DNA of 35,194 nt from Thermoleophilia bacterium (GTDB taxonomy: Bacteria > Actinomycetota > Thermoleophilia > Gaiellales > SKUG01): assembly GCA_025964435.1 (NCBI GenBank), contig JAOPYV010000101.1, positions 1 through 35,194 of the forward strand, read 5' to 3'. A program made the position numbers and the translations under genes. Under the pieces are notes generated by a model. The model saw only the letters and a program-made list of their open reading frames with translations. It ran no database searches and was not told the origin of the DNA. Shown piece after piece: positions 7,630 to 15,917 of the stretch (positions are counted from its first letter, which is position 1; every line of letters starts with the position of its first letter).

Positions 7630-8737
7630 CGTGGACGAGGTCCTTCGTGTAGTTCGTCAGCACGTCGTGACCATCGGCCGTGACGACCACGAGGTCCTCG
7701 ATGCGCACACCGCCGAGGCCGGGCACGTAGATGCCGGGCTCGACCGTGACGATCATGCCCGGAGCGAGCACGTCGTCGCTGGTGCGCGCGAGGCGCGGCG
7801 CCTCGTGCACCTGCATGCCGACGCCGTGGCCGAGGCCGTGGCCGAAGTGCTCGCCATGGCCACCCTCGGCGATCATGTCGCGAGCGATCGCGTCGATGTC
7901 GCGGCCGGCCGCGCCGGGCTGCACCGCAGCGAGCGAGGCCTGCTGCGCGCGAAGCGTCAGGTCGTAGATCGCGAGTAGGTCGGAGCTCGGCGACCCGACG
8001 GCGAAGGTGCGGGTGCAGTCGGAGCAGTAGCCGTCGACGACGCAGCCGATGTCGACCGTGACGAGCGTGTCGGTGGCGATCGTGTCGCTGCCGGGCGTGT
8101 GGTGCGGGAAGGCACCGTTGCCGCCGCCGGCGACGATCGATTCGAAGCTCAGCGCCGTCGCGCCGGCCTCGCGCAGGTGGCGTTCGATGCTCCAGGCGAC
8201 GTCGGCCTCGGTGCGGCCTGCCAGGCCGAGGTTGGCGACCAGGTCATAGGCGCCCTCGAGCAGGTCGGCGGCGCGCCGGATACGGGCGATCTCGTCCGCG
8301 TCCTTGATCACGCGCAGGCGCTGCACGACGCCGTCGACGGCGCGCAGCGTGACGTTGTCAGGGAGGGAATCGGTGAATTGCAGGAAGGCGCGGTGCGTCA
8401 GGCCCGACGGCGGGTAGGCGAGCGCGCCGCCACCGGCCAGCTCGCCCGCGACGCGGCCGAGGTCCTGCCACATCGACTGCTCGATCTTGGCGACCTCGAG
8501 GCCGCGTGCAGCTGCCTCGGCGACGTAGCGGAAGTCGGTCGCGACGACGATACGGTCGGGCGTGACGACGACTGCCGCATTCGAGCTCGACAGCCCGGTC
8601 AGCCAGCGGATGTCAGCCCCATCGAGGACGACGAGCCCGGACCAGCCGTTCTCGGCGATCGCGGCACGGGTGCGCTCGATGCGCTCGCGCGTGCTGGGTG
8701 CTGGGACTGGATGGGACTGGGTCGTGGTCGAAGTCAT
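7625..8737 (-). CDS. pepQ: Xaa-Pro aminopeptidase/dipeptidase (M24 family, PepQ/PepP-like)
   Basis: A dinuclear-metal peptidase that cleaves bonds involving proline in cytoplasmic peptides. It has 370 residues, the usual length: a creatinase-type N-domain (about 15-145) and a pita-bread catalytic domain (150-365). All five metal ligands are visible: Asp229 (VTVDIG), Asp240 (CSDCTRTF), His304 (HGLGHGVG), Glu333 (VEPGIYVPG) and Glu347 (VRIEDLV). The choice between dipeptidase and aminopeptidase is not decidable from this. In actinobacteria the gene usually stands directly before efp; here two opposite-strand genes separate them. The start ATG 8737 has no ribosome binding site but lies 6 nt after a TACAAT, which suggests a leaderless mRNA. 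Confidence 0.93.
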   Translation of the reverse strand: MTSTTTQSHPVPAPSTRERIERTRAAIAENGWSGLVVLDGADIRWLTGLSSSNAAVVVTPDRIVVATDFRYVAEAAARGLEVAKIEQSMWQDLGRVAGELAGGGALAYPPSGLTHRAFLQFTDSLPDNVTLRAVDGVVQRLRVIKDADEIARIRRAADLLEGAYDLVANLGLAGRTEADVAWSIERHLREAGATALSFESIVAGGGNGAFPHHTPGSDTIATDTLVTVDIGCVVDGYCSDCTRTFAVGSPSSDLLAIYDLTLRAQQASLAAVQPGAAGRDIDAIARDMIAEGGHGEHFGHGLGHGVGMQVHEAPRLARTSDDVLAPGMIVTVEPGIYVPGLGGVRIEDLVVVTADGHDVLTNYTKDLVHA

Positions 8738-8743
8738 TGGGGG

Positions 8744-8749
8744 ATTGTA
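8744..8749 (-). promoter_or_regulatory. -10 element TACAAT, leaderless arrangement before pepQ
   Basis: On the minus strand TACAAT is followed by CCCCCA and then the ATG, so transcription would start at or next to the A of the start codon. No Shine-Dalgarno is present and no clear -35 is seen. The same 6-nt spacing occurs before alaS and the radical SAM gene. Confidence 0.55.
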
Positions 8750-8790
8750 CTTCCGTCAGTGGTTGGACGACAGGGGACGATGGTGGCGGC

Positions 8791-10908
8791 TCAGCCGATC
8801 TGGCCGCGGATCCAGTGCAGCGCCTCACGATAGCCCTCGGCGCCGTGCCCGCTGACCACGTGGTCGACGGCAGGCCGGATGACGCTCGTCTGGCGCCACT
8901 CCTCCCGCTTGTCGATGGCGGACAGGTGGACCTCGACGCGGGGCATGCCCAGCGGCTCGAGGGCGTCGTGGATGGAGAGCTCGTGGTGGGTCCAGGCACC
9001 GGGGTTGACGATCACCGCGTGATGGCGCAGGCGCGCCTCATGCAGGGCCTGCAGGAAGCGCTCGAGGCTGTCGGTCTGGCGACAGTCGGCGATCAGCCGC
9101 TCCGACGAGGCCCAGGTCTCGATGTCGCGCACGAGGTCGGGCAGCGTCTGCGTGCCGTAGTGCTCGGCATCACGGACGCCGAGCTCGCCGAGGTTGACGC
9201 CGAACAGCACGAGCACCCGCGGGTGTCGGGGACTCGCGCTCTCGACGCGGATGCCCCTGCCCGACGCATCGAGCTCGCTGCCGGTGTTGCGCTCAACGCG
9301 GACATACTCGTTCCAGACGCGCTCGACGGCGTCCTCGGGAATGCGTGCCCCCGTGACCGGCGCGCCGATCGCGGCGAGCAGCACCCAGCCCAGTCCACCG
9401 GAGTCACGCTTCTTGTCGAGCGCCAGGAATGGTGCGAGCTGCTCCCACTCCAGCGGCGAGGTGGTGACGATGCCCATGCGCATGCACAGGTCATGCCACG
9501 TGTTCGCGATGCCGGTCGGCGAATCGAGCACGAGCTCGGACAGGCGCAGCGCGGCATGCATGCCGATCGCGACCGCGGCACCATGGCTGACGGCACCGCC
9601 GGTCGCGGCCTCGATCGCGTGGCCGATCGTGTGACCGAGGTTGAGCTGCGCGCGGGTTCCGTCGGTGTCGAAGGGATCTTCGGAGACGACGGCATCCTTG
9701 TAGCCGGAGCAGCCCTCGATCAGCTCGAGCCACGGCACGTGCCGCTCAGCCGAGGGCGTGTCGACGACGGTGCGCACGCGATCGAGCAGCCAATCACCGG
9801 CGAGCAGCGCAGTCTTGGCTGCCTCGACGAAGCCGTCGCGCAGCGCGTCGTCAGGCAGCGAGTCGATGACCTTGGTGTCGATGATCGTGGCGCGCGGCAT
9901 GTGCACCGAGCCGACGACGTTCTTGGCGACGCCGAGGTTGACGCCCGTCTTGCCGCCGATGCCGGCGTCGACCTGGCTGGTCAGCGTCGTCGGGATCGAG
10001 ACCCAGTCGACGCCGCGCTGGTAGATCGACGCGGCGAAACCCGCCGTGTCGAGCAGCGTGCCTCCACCGATCGCGATGACCGTGCCACCGCGATGCAGCC
10101 CAGCGTCGGCCCACCCGGCGAGCATGAGCTCGACGGTGGCCATCTGCTTGTTCCACTCCCCCATCGGGATGTGCTGGCTCGCGGCGACGGCGACGCCGGC
10201 GGATGTCAGTCGCTGTTCGACCTCGTTGGCGATGCGGGCGACGGCGCGGTCGGCCACGATCACGACGGGTCCGTCGCAGAGCGCGGCGATGTCCTGGACG
10301 CGCGATGTCAGTCCGTCGCCGACCGCGAGGCCGGAGCCGAACCAGCCGGGTGGCAGGTGGTCGGCAAGGAGACGGCCGAGGCCGATCTCCTCGGTCGGGA
10401 CGCTGGAGTCGACCTGCACGGTCGAGACGGCCTCGTACGTGGCGCGCCGCACCTCGTGCAGCTCGCGGAAGGAGTTCTTGTCGCGCGCGAGCGGGCGGTC
10501 ACTGCCGGCGATGCGCTCCCAGAGCACCTCCGTCGGCGCGTCGAGCCAGACGACGCATGCATCGGCGATCGCGGCGCGCACCTCCTCGGAGGCGAGCGAG
10601 CCGCCACCGAGCGACCACACCTCGACGCCACGGGCGAGCGGCACGGATCGGTCGACGATCACGTCGCGCTCGGCCGCGCGGAAGGCCGCCTCGCCGTGCT
10701 GCTGGAATGCTGCCTCCACGCTGTCGCAGCCGAGCCGCTCGAGCGTCGCGCGATCCGAATCGAACCACAGGACCGGCCCGCCACTGCGCGCCCAGCGGCG
10801 CGCGAGCGTGGTCTTGCCCGCACCCATGAAGCCGACGAGCACGATGCGGACCGCCGACGGTGCCAGCGGATCGAAGGAAATCGCAGCGAGCGCTCCGCCG
10901 ACCGTCAT
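8791..10908 (-). CDS. Triple fusion: shikimate kinase - 3-dehydroquinate synthase - 3-dehydroquinate dehydratase (type II)
   Basis: One 705-residue frame carries three shikimate-pathway enzymes. Residues 20-190 are AroK: P-loop GFMGAGKT (26-33), FDSD (49-52), FRAAE (76-80), LGGGS (100-104) and lid RPLARDK (138-144). Residues 195-545 are AroB: GGGTLLDTAG (281-290), PTTLTSQVDAGIGGKTGVN (306-324) and metal ligands Glu362, His426 (NLGHTIGH) and His442. Residues 563-705 are AroQ. With a constant offset of 560 the M. tuberculosis AroQ active residues N12, R19, Y24, N75, H81, E99, H101, S103, R108 and R112 are all present. Some motif neighbours have drifted: GPN is GVN, the SNHEG-type segment is TDSLE, and NPGAYTH is NPGAWTH. 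The start ATG 10908 overlaps the aroC stop (ATGA). AroK-AroB fusions are known in some bacteria as I recall; I do not know of a described triple form. Confidence 0.9.
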   Translation of the reverse strand: MTVGGALAAISFDPLAPSAVRIVLVGFMGAGKTTLARRWARSGGPVLWFDSDRATLERLGCDSVEAAFQQHGEAAFRAAERDVIVDRSVPLARGVEVWSLGGGSLASEEVRAAIADACVVWLDAPTEVLWERIAGSDRPLARDKNSFRELHEVRRATYEAVSTVQVDSSVPTEEIGLGRLLADHLPPGWFGSGLAVGDGLTSRVQDIAALCDGPVVIVADRAVARIANEVEQRLTSAGVAVAASQHIPMGEWNKQMATVELMLAGWADAGLHRGGTVIAIGGGTLLDTAGFAASIYQRGVDWVSIPTTLTSQVDAGIGGKTGVNLGVAKNVVGSVHMPRATIIDTKVIDSLPDDALRDGFVEAAKTALLAGDWLLDRVRTVVDTPSAERHVPWLELIEGCSGYKDAVVSEDPFDTDGTRAQLNLGHTIGHAIEAATGGAVSHGAAVAIGMHAALRLSELVLDSPTGIANTWHDLCMRMGIVTTSPLEWEQLAPFLALDKKRDSGGLGWVLLAAIGAPVTGARIPEDAVERVWNEYVRVERNTGSELDASGRGIRVESASPRHPRVLVLFGVNLGELGVRDAEHYGTQTLPDLVRDIETWASSERLIADCRQTDSLERFLQALHEARLRHHAVIVNPGAWTHHELSIHDALEPLGMPRVEVHLSAIDKREEWRQTSVIRPAVDHVVSGHGAEGYREALHWIRGQIG

Positions 10909-12134
10909 GCGAGCACGATCCGTTCGCGGACCGGGTAGCGCACGCGGCTGCGGTAGCCGTCGAAGGCGTGCAGCACGTCGACCAGCGCTTGGGCGCCGAA
11001 CTGCTCACGCAGCACGCGTGCCAGCTCGAAGGCGACGGCCGCCTCGAGGGCAACCGCTGCTGCGGCGATGGCGCAGGTGTCGCTGCGCTCGGCGTGGGCC
11101 GTCGTTGCCTCGCCCGTCGCGAGGTTGACGGTGGCCAGCGGCCGCATCAAGGTCGGCAGCGGCTTCATCGCGACACGGAGCACGAGCGGTGCGCCCGTGG
11201 TCATGCCGCCTTCGATGCCGCCGGCACGGTTGGTGCGCCGGGTGACGCCCATGCCGTGGTCGCCGTCCTCCGCGCTCGCCGGCAGGAGCTCATCATGGGC
11301 GCGCGAGCCGCGCTCGGTGCCGAGCGCATCGCCGTCGCCGATCGTGACCGATTTCATCGCGTGCACCGCGAGCGCCGCACCGGCGAGCCGGCCATCCAGG
11401 CGCTCGCCGCTCGTGACGTAGCCGCCGATGCCGGGAGGGAGGCCCCACGCGACGACCTCGACGATGCCGCCGAGCGTGTCGCGGTCGGCCTTCGCGGCGT
11501 CGACCTCAGCAGCCATGCGGATATCGGCCTCCGGGTCGACGGTGCGCAGCTGGGAGTCGTCGAGCGACGCCCAGGCTGCGGAATCCTCGGGGGGCGTGGC
11601 CAGCTCGCTGACGGCGCCCCCGACAGCGCGGACGTAGCCGCGCACGCGGATGCCGAGCTCACCGAGCAACTGCTGTGCGAGCGCGCCGGCCGCGACTCGA
11701 ACCGCTGTCTCGCGCGCACTCGAGCGCTCGAGCACGGGGCGCAGGCCATCGTCGGCGAAGTCGCCACGTGCGATGCCGCCGAGGTCGGCGTGGCCGGGGC
11801 GCGGCACCTGGATCGGGTTGTCGCGCCAGTTGCCCTGGAGCTCGTCGGTCGGCCATGGGTCCATGACGGCGGTCCAGCTCGCGTGGTCGCGGTTGGCGAC
11901 CTCCATCGCGAGCGGGCTGCCCAGGGTCCGGCCATGGCGCAGGCCACCGGTGACGCGAACGGTGTCGGTCTCGATCGCCTGGCGCGGGCTGCGGCCGTAG
12001 CCAGCCTGGCGCCGGGCCAGCTGTGCATCGACCCAGGTTCGGTCCACGGCAAGCCCCGATGGGAGCCCCGTGACGATTGCGGTCAGCGATGGACCATGGG
12101 ATTCGCCGGCTGTGGTGACGTCGAGGCGGGTCAT
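10905..12134 (-). CDS. aroC: Chorismate synthase
   Basis: Makes chorismate from 5-enolpyruvylshikimate-3-phosphate with reduced FMN as cofactor. It has 409 residues, slightly long. The three family signatures are visible: GESHGP near the start, RSSARET in the middle (family form R-x-S-x-R-E-T) and a C-terminal RSDTCAI in the place of RHDPC. The family's NRDH is also present. It overlaps the AroKBQ fusion by 4 bp. It follows the pilus genes after 50 bp, which hold a small GTGAC/GTCAC stem (12151-12166) and a TAGGTT 9 nt before the ATG, so it may have its own promoter. Confidence 0.95.
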   Translation of the reverse strand: MTRLDVTTAGESHGPSLTAIVTGLPSGLAVDRTWVDAQLARRQAGYGRSPRQAIETDTVRVTGGLRHGRTLGSPLAMEVANRDHASWTAVMDPWPTDELQGNWRDNPIQVPRPGHADLGGIARGDFADDGLRPVLERSSARETAVRVAAGALAQQLLGELGIRVRGYVRAVGGAVSELATPPEDSAAWASLDDSQLRTVDPEADIRMAAEVDAAKADRDTLGGIVEVVAWGLPPGIGGYVTSGERLDGRLAGAALAVHAMKSVTIGDGDALGTERGSRAHDELLPASAEDGDHGMGVTRRTNRAGGIEGGMTTGAPLVLRVAMKPLPTLMRPLATVNLATGEATTAHAERSDTCAIAAAAVALEAAVAFELARVLREQFGAQALVDVLHAFDGYRSRVRYPVRERIVLA

Positions 12135-12183
12135 GTGCTCGACAACCTAAGTGACGGAAGGGTCACGGGGGGCTTTCGATTGC

Positions 12184-12867
12184 CTACAAGGTGATGCCGG
12201 AGGTGTCTTGCATCGGGCGGACGTAGCGAATGCTGTACGTCACCTGCTCGCTGGCGTTCACCGCACTGATCGTGTCGCCCTTGTCGAGGTAGAAGCCGTT
12301 GCCGCCATTCGCGGTCAGCTCACCAGCGACGAGCTGGATCTCGACGCTGTCGGCCGTGACGGCCAGCAGGCGGAAGACCGGCGTTCCCTTGGGGAAGGTT
12401 CCACGCGTCGTGATGGTGTGGGTCACGCCATCGACGGAGATGACCGCACCGGTGTAGATCGTGGCAGCCTTCGACGGAGCCACGTCCTTCTCGGGCAGCT
12501 GGTCCTTCGATTCAGTCGTCTTCGCCGGGAGCGCCGTGTCCACTGCGCCGGGCTGGAACGCGGCCACCCCGCTCAGGTCGCCGAAGCCACCACCGCCGAC
12601 GTCGCCGCCGCTCAGGTCGGGCACGGTTGCCGTCGCACCAGCCGCCGCCGCGCCGGCGGCGCCGGGCACTGCGTTCGGATCGGTGGCGGCCGGAATGGCG
12701 TTCGGATCGGTGCCAGCAACAACTGCACCGGGCGTCTCAGCGCCGGGAACCGGGGTCGCGTTCGGGTCTGCGGCAACGACTTCCTCGCCGCCACCACATC
12801 CCGCGACGACGATCGCCGCGAGCAGGATGGCGCCGATGGATCGGACCGTACGATTCGGGCGTGTCAT
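12184..12867 (-). CDS. Lipoprotein in the PilP position of the pilus operon
   Basis: The product has 227 residues. A lipoprotein signal is clear: basic MTRPNRTVR, a hydrophobic core and VAGC with the lipidated Cys24. Residues 25-135 are a low-complexity Gly/Ala/Pro linker holding DPNA three times. The last 90 residues (TIYTGAVISVDGVTHTIT ... TYSIRYVRP) look like a compact beta domain. In Gram-negative type IV pili the gene after pilO is pilP, an inner-membrane lipoprotein that bridges PilNO to the PilQ secretin. This protein is in the same place and also a lipoprotein, but I see no sequence similarity to PilP, and no pilQ is present. It probably anchors outside the membrane next to PilN/PilO. 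ATG 12867 shares a base with the pilO stop (TGATG). Confidence 0.75.
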   Translation of the reverse strand: MTRPNRTVRSIGAILLAAIVVAGCGGGEEVVAADPNATPVPGAETPGAVVAGTDPNAIPAATDPNAVPGAAGAAAAGATATVPDLSGGDVGGGGFGDLSGVAAFQPGAVDTALPAKTTESKDQLPEKDVAPSKAATIYTGAVISVDGVTHTITTRGTFPKGTPVFRLLAVTADSVEIQLVAGELTANGGNGFYLDKGDTISAVNASEQVTYSIRYVRPMQDTSGITL

Positions 12868-13844
12868 CAGATGCCTCCTGCCGGTGCGGGCGTCGCGGCC
12901 CCTGGGCTGGTCGCAGTGCCGCTCGTCGCGCCACCGCCAGTTGCGTTCGGGTCGGACGTCGGTGACGTCGCCCCGGGGACTGCGTTCGCTGCATCCGGTG
13001 TCACCGTGGCGCCTGCAGTACCCGCGGCGCCCGCAGCACCCGCAGCACCGGCAGCGGCGTTCGGGTCTGCCGTGGCTGCGGAGCCATCGGTGGCAGGTGC
13101 CGCGGCATCGACTGCCGCGCCAGCCGCCTGGCTGTTCTCCGTGCTCGACGTGTACATGCGAATCACGATCGTGAAGAGCAGGTCGTTCTTGCCGACGATC
13201 GGGCCTTCGGCAAGCGCCTCCGGCTCAGACGACAGCCCGAAGTCGGCCGAGCCGCCCTCGGCGTCCCCGTCCTTCTCATCGCTCTTGTCGATCTCCAGGC
13301 TGACCACGTTGAAGAGGCGACCAGTCGGATAGATCTTGCTCTTCTTGACCTCGACGGTCCCTTCGACGCGTCGCATGAAGTCCAGCAGTTCCGGAACGGT
13401 ACCGGCTGCCTCGAACTCCAGGTCGATTGGACGCGCCCCGTCGAGTGCCGACGATCCGACGCCTCCTGCGAGGTCCGGGCCGCTGTCCTTGACGTCGACC
13501 ACGGCATTGATGCCGGAGCGATCAGCGATCGAGCTGAGCACGAGCACCGCATCGTCGAGCAGGACCTTGTCGGGAACCGTCTGACGAGCCAGCTGGAGGC
13601 GCGCGACGGCGTCGTTCTCCTTCTTGGCGGCGTCGTTGTTCGACTCGAGCGTCTTCTGCGCAGTGTCGAGCTCCGCCTTGGCTGCGGTCAGCCCTTGCTG
13701 CGCCGTGTCGGCCGCGGCCGATGCGGTCGTACGTGCGGTCACCGCAGGCTTGTACAGCTGGGAGTACCAGAGGTAGCCGCCAGCACCAACGAGCAGGCAG
13801 AGCAGGAGGGCGATGGTGCCCTTGTTGAGTTCGCCGAGGCTCAC
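12867..13844 (-). CDS. pilO: Type IV pilus assembly protein PilO-like
   Basis: The product has 325 residues. A short cytoplasmic start is followed by one membrane segment (about 10-30, GTIALLLCLLVGAGGYLWY), a coiled coil (35-85) and the ferredoxin-like periplasmic-type domain (RQTVPDKVLLDDAVLVLSSIADRSGI ... LEFEAAGTVPELLDFMRRVEG), typical of PilO/GspM-like proteins. In diderms PilO pairs with PilN. The last about 90 residues are a Gly/Ala/Thr-rich disordered tail with DPNA twice, the same motif as in the next gene's linker. Both ends overlap neighbours: ATGA with pilN and TGATG with the lipoprotein gene. Confidence 0.82.
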   Translation of the reverse strand: MSLGELNKGTIALLLCLLVGAGGYLWYSQLYKPAVTARTTASAAADTAQQGLTAAKAELDTAQKTLESNNDAAKKENDAVARLQLARQTVPDKVLLDDAVLVLSSIADRSGINAVVDVKDSGPDLAGGVGSSALDGARPIDLEFEAAGTVPELLDFMRRVEGTVEVKKSKIYPTGRLFNVVSLEIDKSDEKDGDAEGGSADFGLSSEPEALAEGPIVGKNDLLFTIVIRMYTSSTENSQAAGAAVDAAAPATDGSAATADPNAAAGAAGAAGAAGTAGATVTPDAANAVPGATSPTSDPNATGGGATSGTATSPGAATPAPAGGI

Positions 13845-14692
13845 TTGGTACTCCCCCCGGCAGCGGCTGTCGCTGCGAGATCAAACGGATTCTTCGGTGC
13901 CGCCGGTATGACCGGCGTGGCGGCCGCCTTGGGCTTCTTTGCAGTCGCGGTGATGGCATTGAGCGAGCCCAGGCTCAACGTCAGCGCCGTCGTGTCACTG
14001 ACGGTCGTGCCGTCGGTACCGGCCTTCTCACCCTCGGCAGAGGGATCAGCGACGAACGGCGCTTCATTGTCGACCAGGTTCGCGGTCGTGGTGAAGCCCC
14101 AGTAGACGCCCTGCTTGCGCTTGGCATCGTTGCTGAACTTGCGGGTCGACTTGATCTCGAGCGTGTCCGCTCCACGGAGTGAACGGCTGGCCTCGATGCG
14201 CTCGTTGAAGGACGCGAGCAGCTCCTTGGACGGGAAATAGCCCTTGAGGGTGACGGACTTCACGCCGGGCTCGGTCTGCCCTCCGATGGAGCTGGCCTCG
14301 ATGCTCTCGTACCAGCCGCCCGTGCCTTCCATCGCAGCCATGAGCTCGCGCATCATCTCGACGTAGTCGCGACGCTCGGTGTAGGCGGAGACCAGGACCT
14401 TCTCGGCTCCCTCGGCAAGCTGCGTGTCCGTGTCGGTGACCGGCTGGCCGAGCGACTGGATCTGGCTCCGGACCGACGCTGTCTCCGTCGTGGCGCTGGT
14501 CGCGGAGGTCGTGAACTGGTTGGTCTCGGACTTGACGCTGTCGACGCGAGCCATCGCGAAGTAGCCGGCGATGGCGAGCACGGCGACGACGCCGGCGATG
14601 GAGCCGCCGATGACGCCCATGTTCGGCTTCGCGCCCGATGCGACCGCCGCTGAGGGCTCCGCACCGATTGGTATGAGATTGACTGGCTTCAT
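13841..14692 (-). CDS. pilN: Type IV pilus assembly protein PilN-like
   Basis: The product has 283 residues. It begins with MKPVNLIP, the short cytoplasmic motif by which PilN docks on PilM. A membrane segment follows (about 25-47), then a coiled coil (SVKSETNQFTTS ... VRSQIQSL) and an extracytoplasmic domain (about 100-215, RRDYVEMMRELMAAM ... VTLKGYFPSKELLASFNERIEA). The C-terminus is an Ala/Pro/Lys-rich tail. It overlaps pilM and pilO by 4 bp each, so pilM-N-O-lipoprotein is one translational unit. Identity rests on the VNLIP motif, the topology and the order. Confidence 0.85.
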   Translation of the reverse strand: MKPVNLIPIGAEPSAAVASGAKPNMGVIGGSIAGVVAVLAIAGYFAMARVDSVKSETNQFTTSATSATTETASVRSQIQSLGQPVTDTDTQLAEGAEKVLVSAYTERRDYVEMMRELMAAMEGTGGWYESIEASSIGGQTEPGVKSVTLKGYFPSKELLASFNERIEASRSLRGADTLEIKSTRKFSNDAKRKQGVYWGFTTTANLVDNEAPFVADPSAEGEKAGTDGTTVSDTTALTLSLGSLNAITATAKKPKAAATPVIPAAPKNPFDLAATAAAGGSTK

Positions 14693-15777
14693 GCAGCCTC
14701 CTCCATGGCGAGACCGAGCGCCGTGCCGAAGCGCGGATGGTCGACGCCGAGCGCCTCGACCGAACCGGCGTCGAGCCGCGGCGAGGCGTCGAGGATGCTG
14801 ACCGGAAGGCCGAGCTCCTGGGCGAAGCGCAGGTCGATGCCACGGAGCAGGGCACCTTCACCGGCGATCACCACACGGCCGACGCGATTGGCGCCGCCCG
14901 TCGAGTGGTTGTAGTAGTCGAAGGAGGTCTGGATCTCCTGCGCGAACTGGTCGGCGACGAACTGCATCACGCGGCGTGCGTCGGCGTAGGGGTCACCGGG
15001 CGTCTCCATGCCACCGAGCGGCGTGATGCCGGCGTCGGCGGCGACGCGCGTGGCGTCGGGAAGCTCCCACGCGAACTGCTCCATGAGCGTCTGCGTGAAG
15101 TGCTGGCGTCCGAAGGCGACGATGCGACTGAGCTCGCAGACGTCGTTCTGGACGATGACGACGTTGGTGCTCGAGGGGCCGACGTCGAGCAGCGCCACGA
15201 CCGGCACCTCCTCCACGCCTTCCGCCTGGAGGGCAAGCTTCACGGACGGGAGGCCGGCTCGCATCAGTGCGAAGGCGGACAGGTCGATGCGCACGAGCTT
15301 GAGCCCGGCGATGGCGAGTGCGTCGCGGAAGCGTTCCACCGACTCGCGGTAGACCATGACGACGACGTGTCGCTCCTTCTCGCCACCGGTCGCCTCATCC
15401 TTCCAGCGAGCAACGGTGTGGAAGTCCCAGATCGCTTCTTCGAGCGGGATCGGCAGGTTGTCGGCAACCTCGAAGCTGAGCGCTTCCTTGAGCTGCTTGC
15501 GATTCTTGATCCGCGTCATCTCGATGATGCGCGTGATGCAGCGCTGGTTGGCGACGCCGATCGAGACGTTCTTGTCCTTGATGTCGTGCTCCAGCCAGAA
15601 GGCCTTGATGGCAGCACCAAGCGCATCGGTATCGTGCACTTCACCATCGACGACGATGCCGGACGCCAAGGGCGTCTCTGCACGGACGTCAATACCGTAT
15701 GCCTTCCCCTTCCGCTTCAGCGAGACTGCAGCGAGTGCGGTGGGCGTAATGTCGAGTCCAACGGGCGGAGACGCCAT
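14689..15777 (-). CDS. pilM: Type IV pilus assembly ATPase-like protein PilM
   Basis: PilM is an actin-fold cytoplasmic protein that binds nucleotide and the PilN N-terminus, forming the inner ring of the pilus machine. The product has 362 residues from ATG 15777, with GAGG about 11 nt upstream; the frame extends 40 codons further up but without family sequence. Visible are the phosphate-binding strand near the start (VGLDITPTALAAVSL), LSFEVADNLPIPLEEAIWDF, the second phosphate loop LLDVGPSSTNVVIV and the C-terminal RVVIAGEGALLRGI. The 140 bp to pilD contain a possible weak promoter (TTGCAG, 16 nt, TATGGG), which I would not rely on. Confidence 0.92.
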   Translation of the reverse strand: MASPPVGLDITPTALAAVSLKRKGKAYGIDVRAETPLASGIVVDGEVHDTDALGAAIKAFWLEHDIKDKNVSIGVANQRCITRIIEMTRIKNRKQLKEALSFEVADNLPIPLEEAIWDFHTVARWKDEATGGEKERHVVVMVYRESVERFRDALAIAGLKLVRIDLSAFALMRAGLPSVKLALQAEGVEEVPVVALLDVGPSSTNVVIVQNDVCELSRIVAFGRQHFTQTLMEQFAWELPDATRVAADAGITPLGGMETPGDPYADARRVMQFVADQFAQEIQTSFDYYNHSTGGANRVGRVVIAGEGALLRGIDLRFAQELGLPVSILDASPRLDAGSVEALGVDHPRFGTALGLAMEEAA

Positions 15778-15917
15778 GATTGGGCAATCCTCAGGTCGAT
15801 TCTGCTCTCGTATCGGTCGGGTGCATGCGCTGCTTGAGCCGGTCCGGTCCGCTGGGCTGGGTTCACAATCCCATACGAGCACATGGAATATCTGCAAGCC
15901 CGTCGATAGCCGTCGAA

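Noticed and set aside
8698-10938. 746-residue plus-strand open frame opposite the AroKBQ fusion
   Set aside because: It is the mirror of a GC-rich gene; it has no family motifs and is rich in Arg/Asp/Gly as expected for an antisense shadow.
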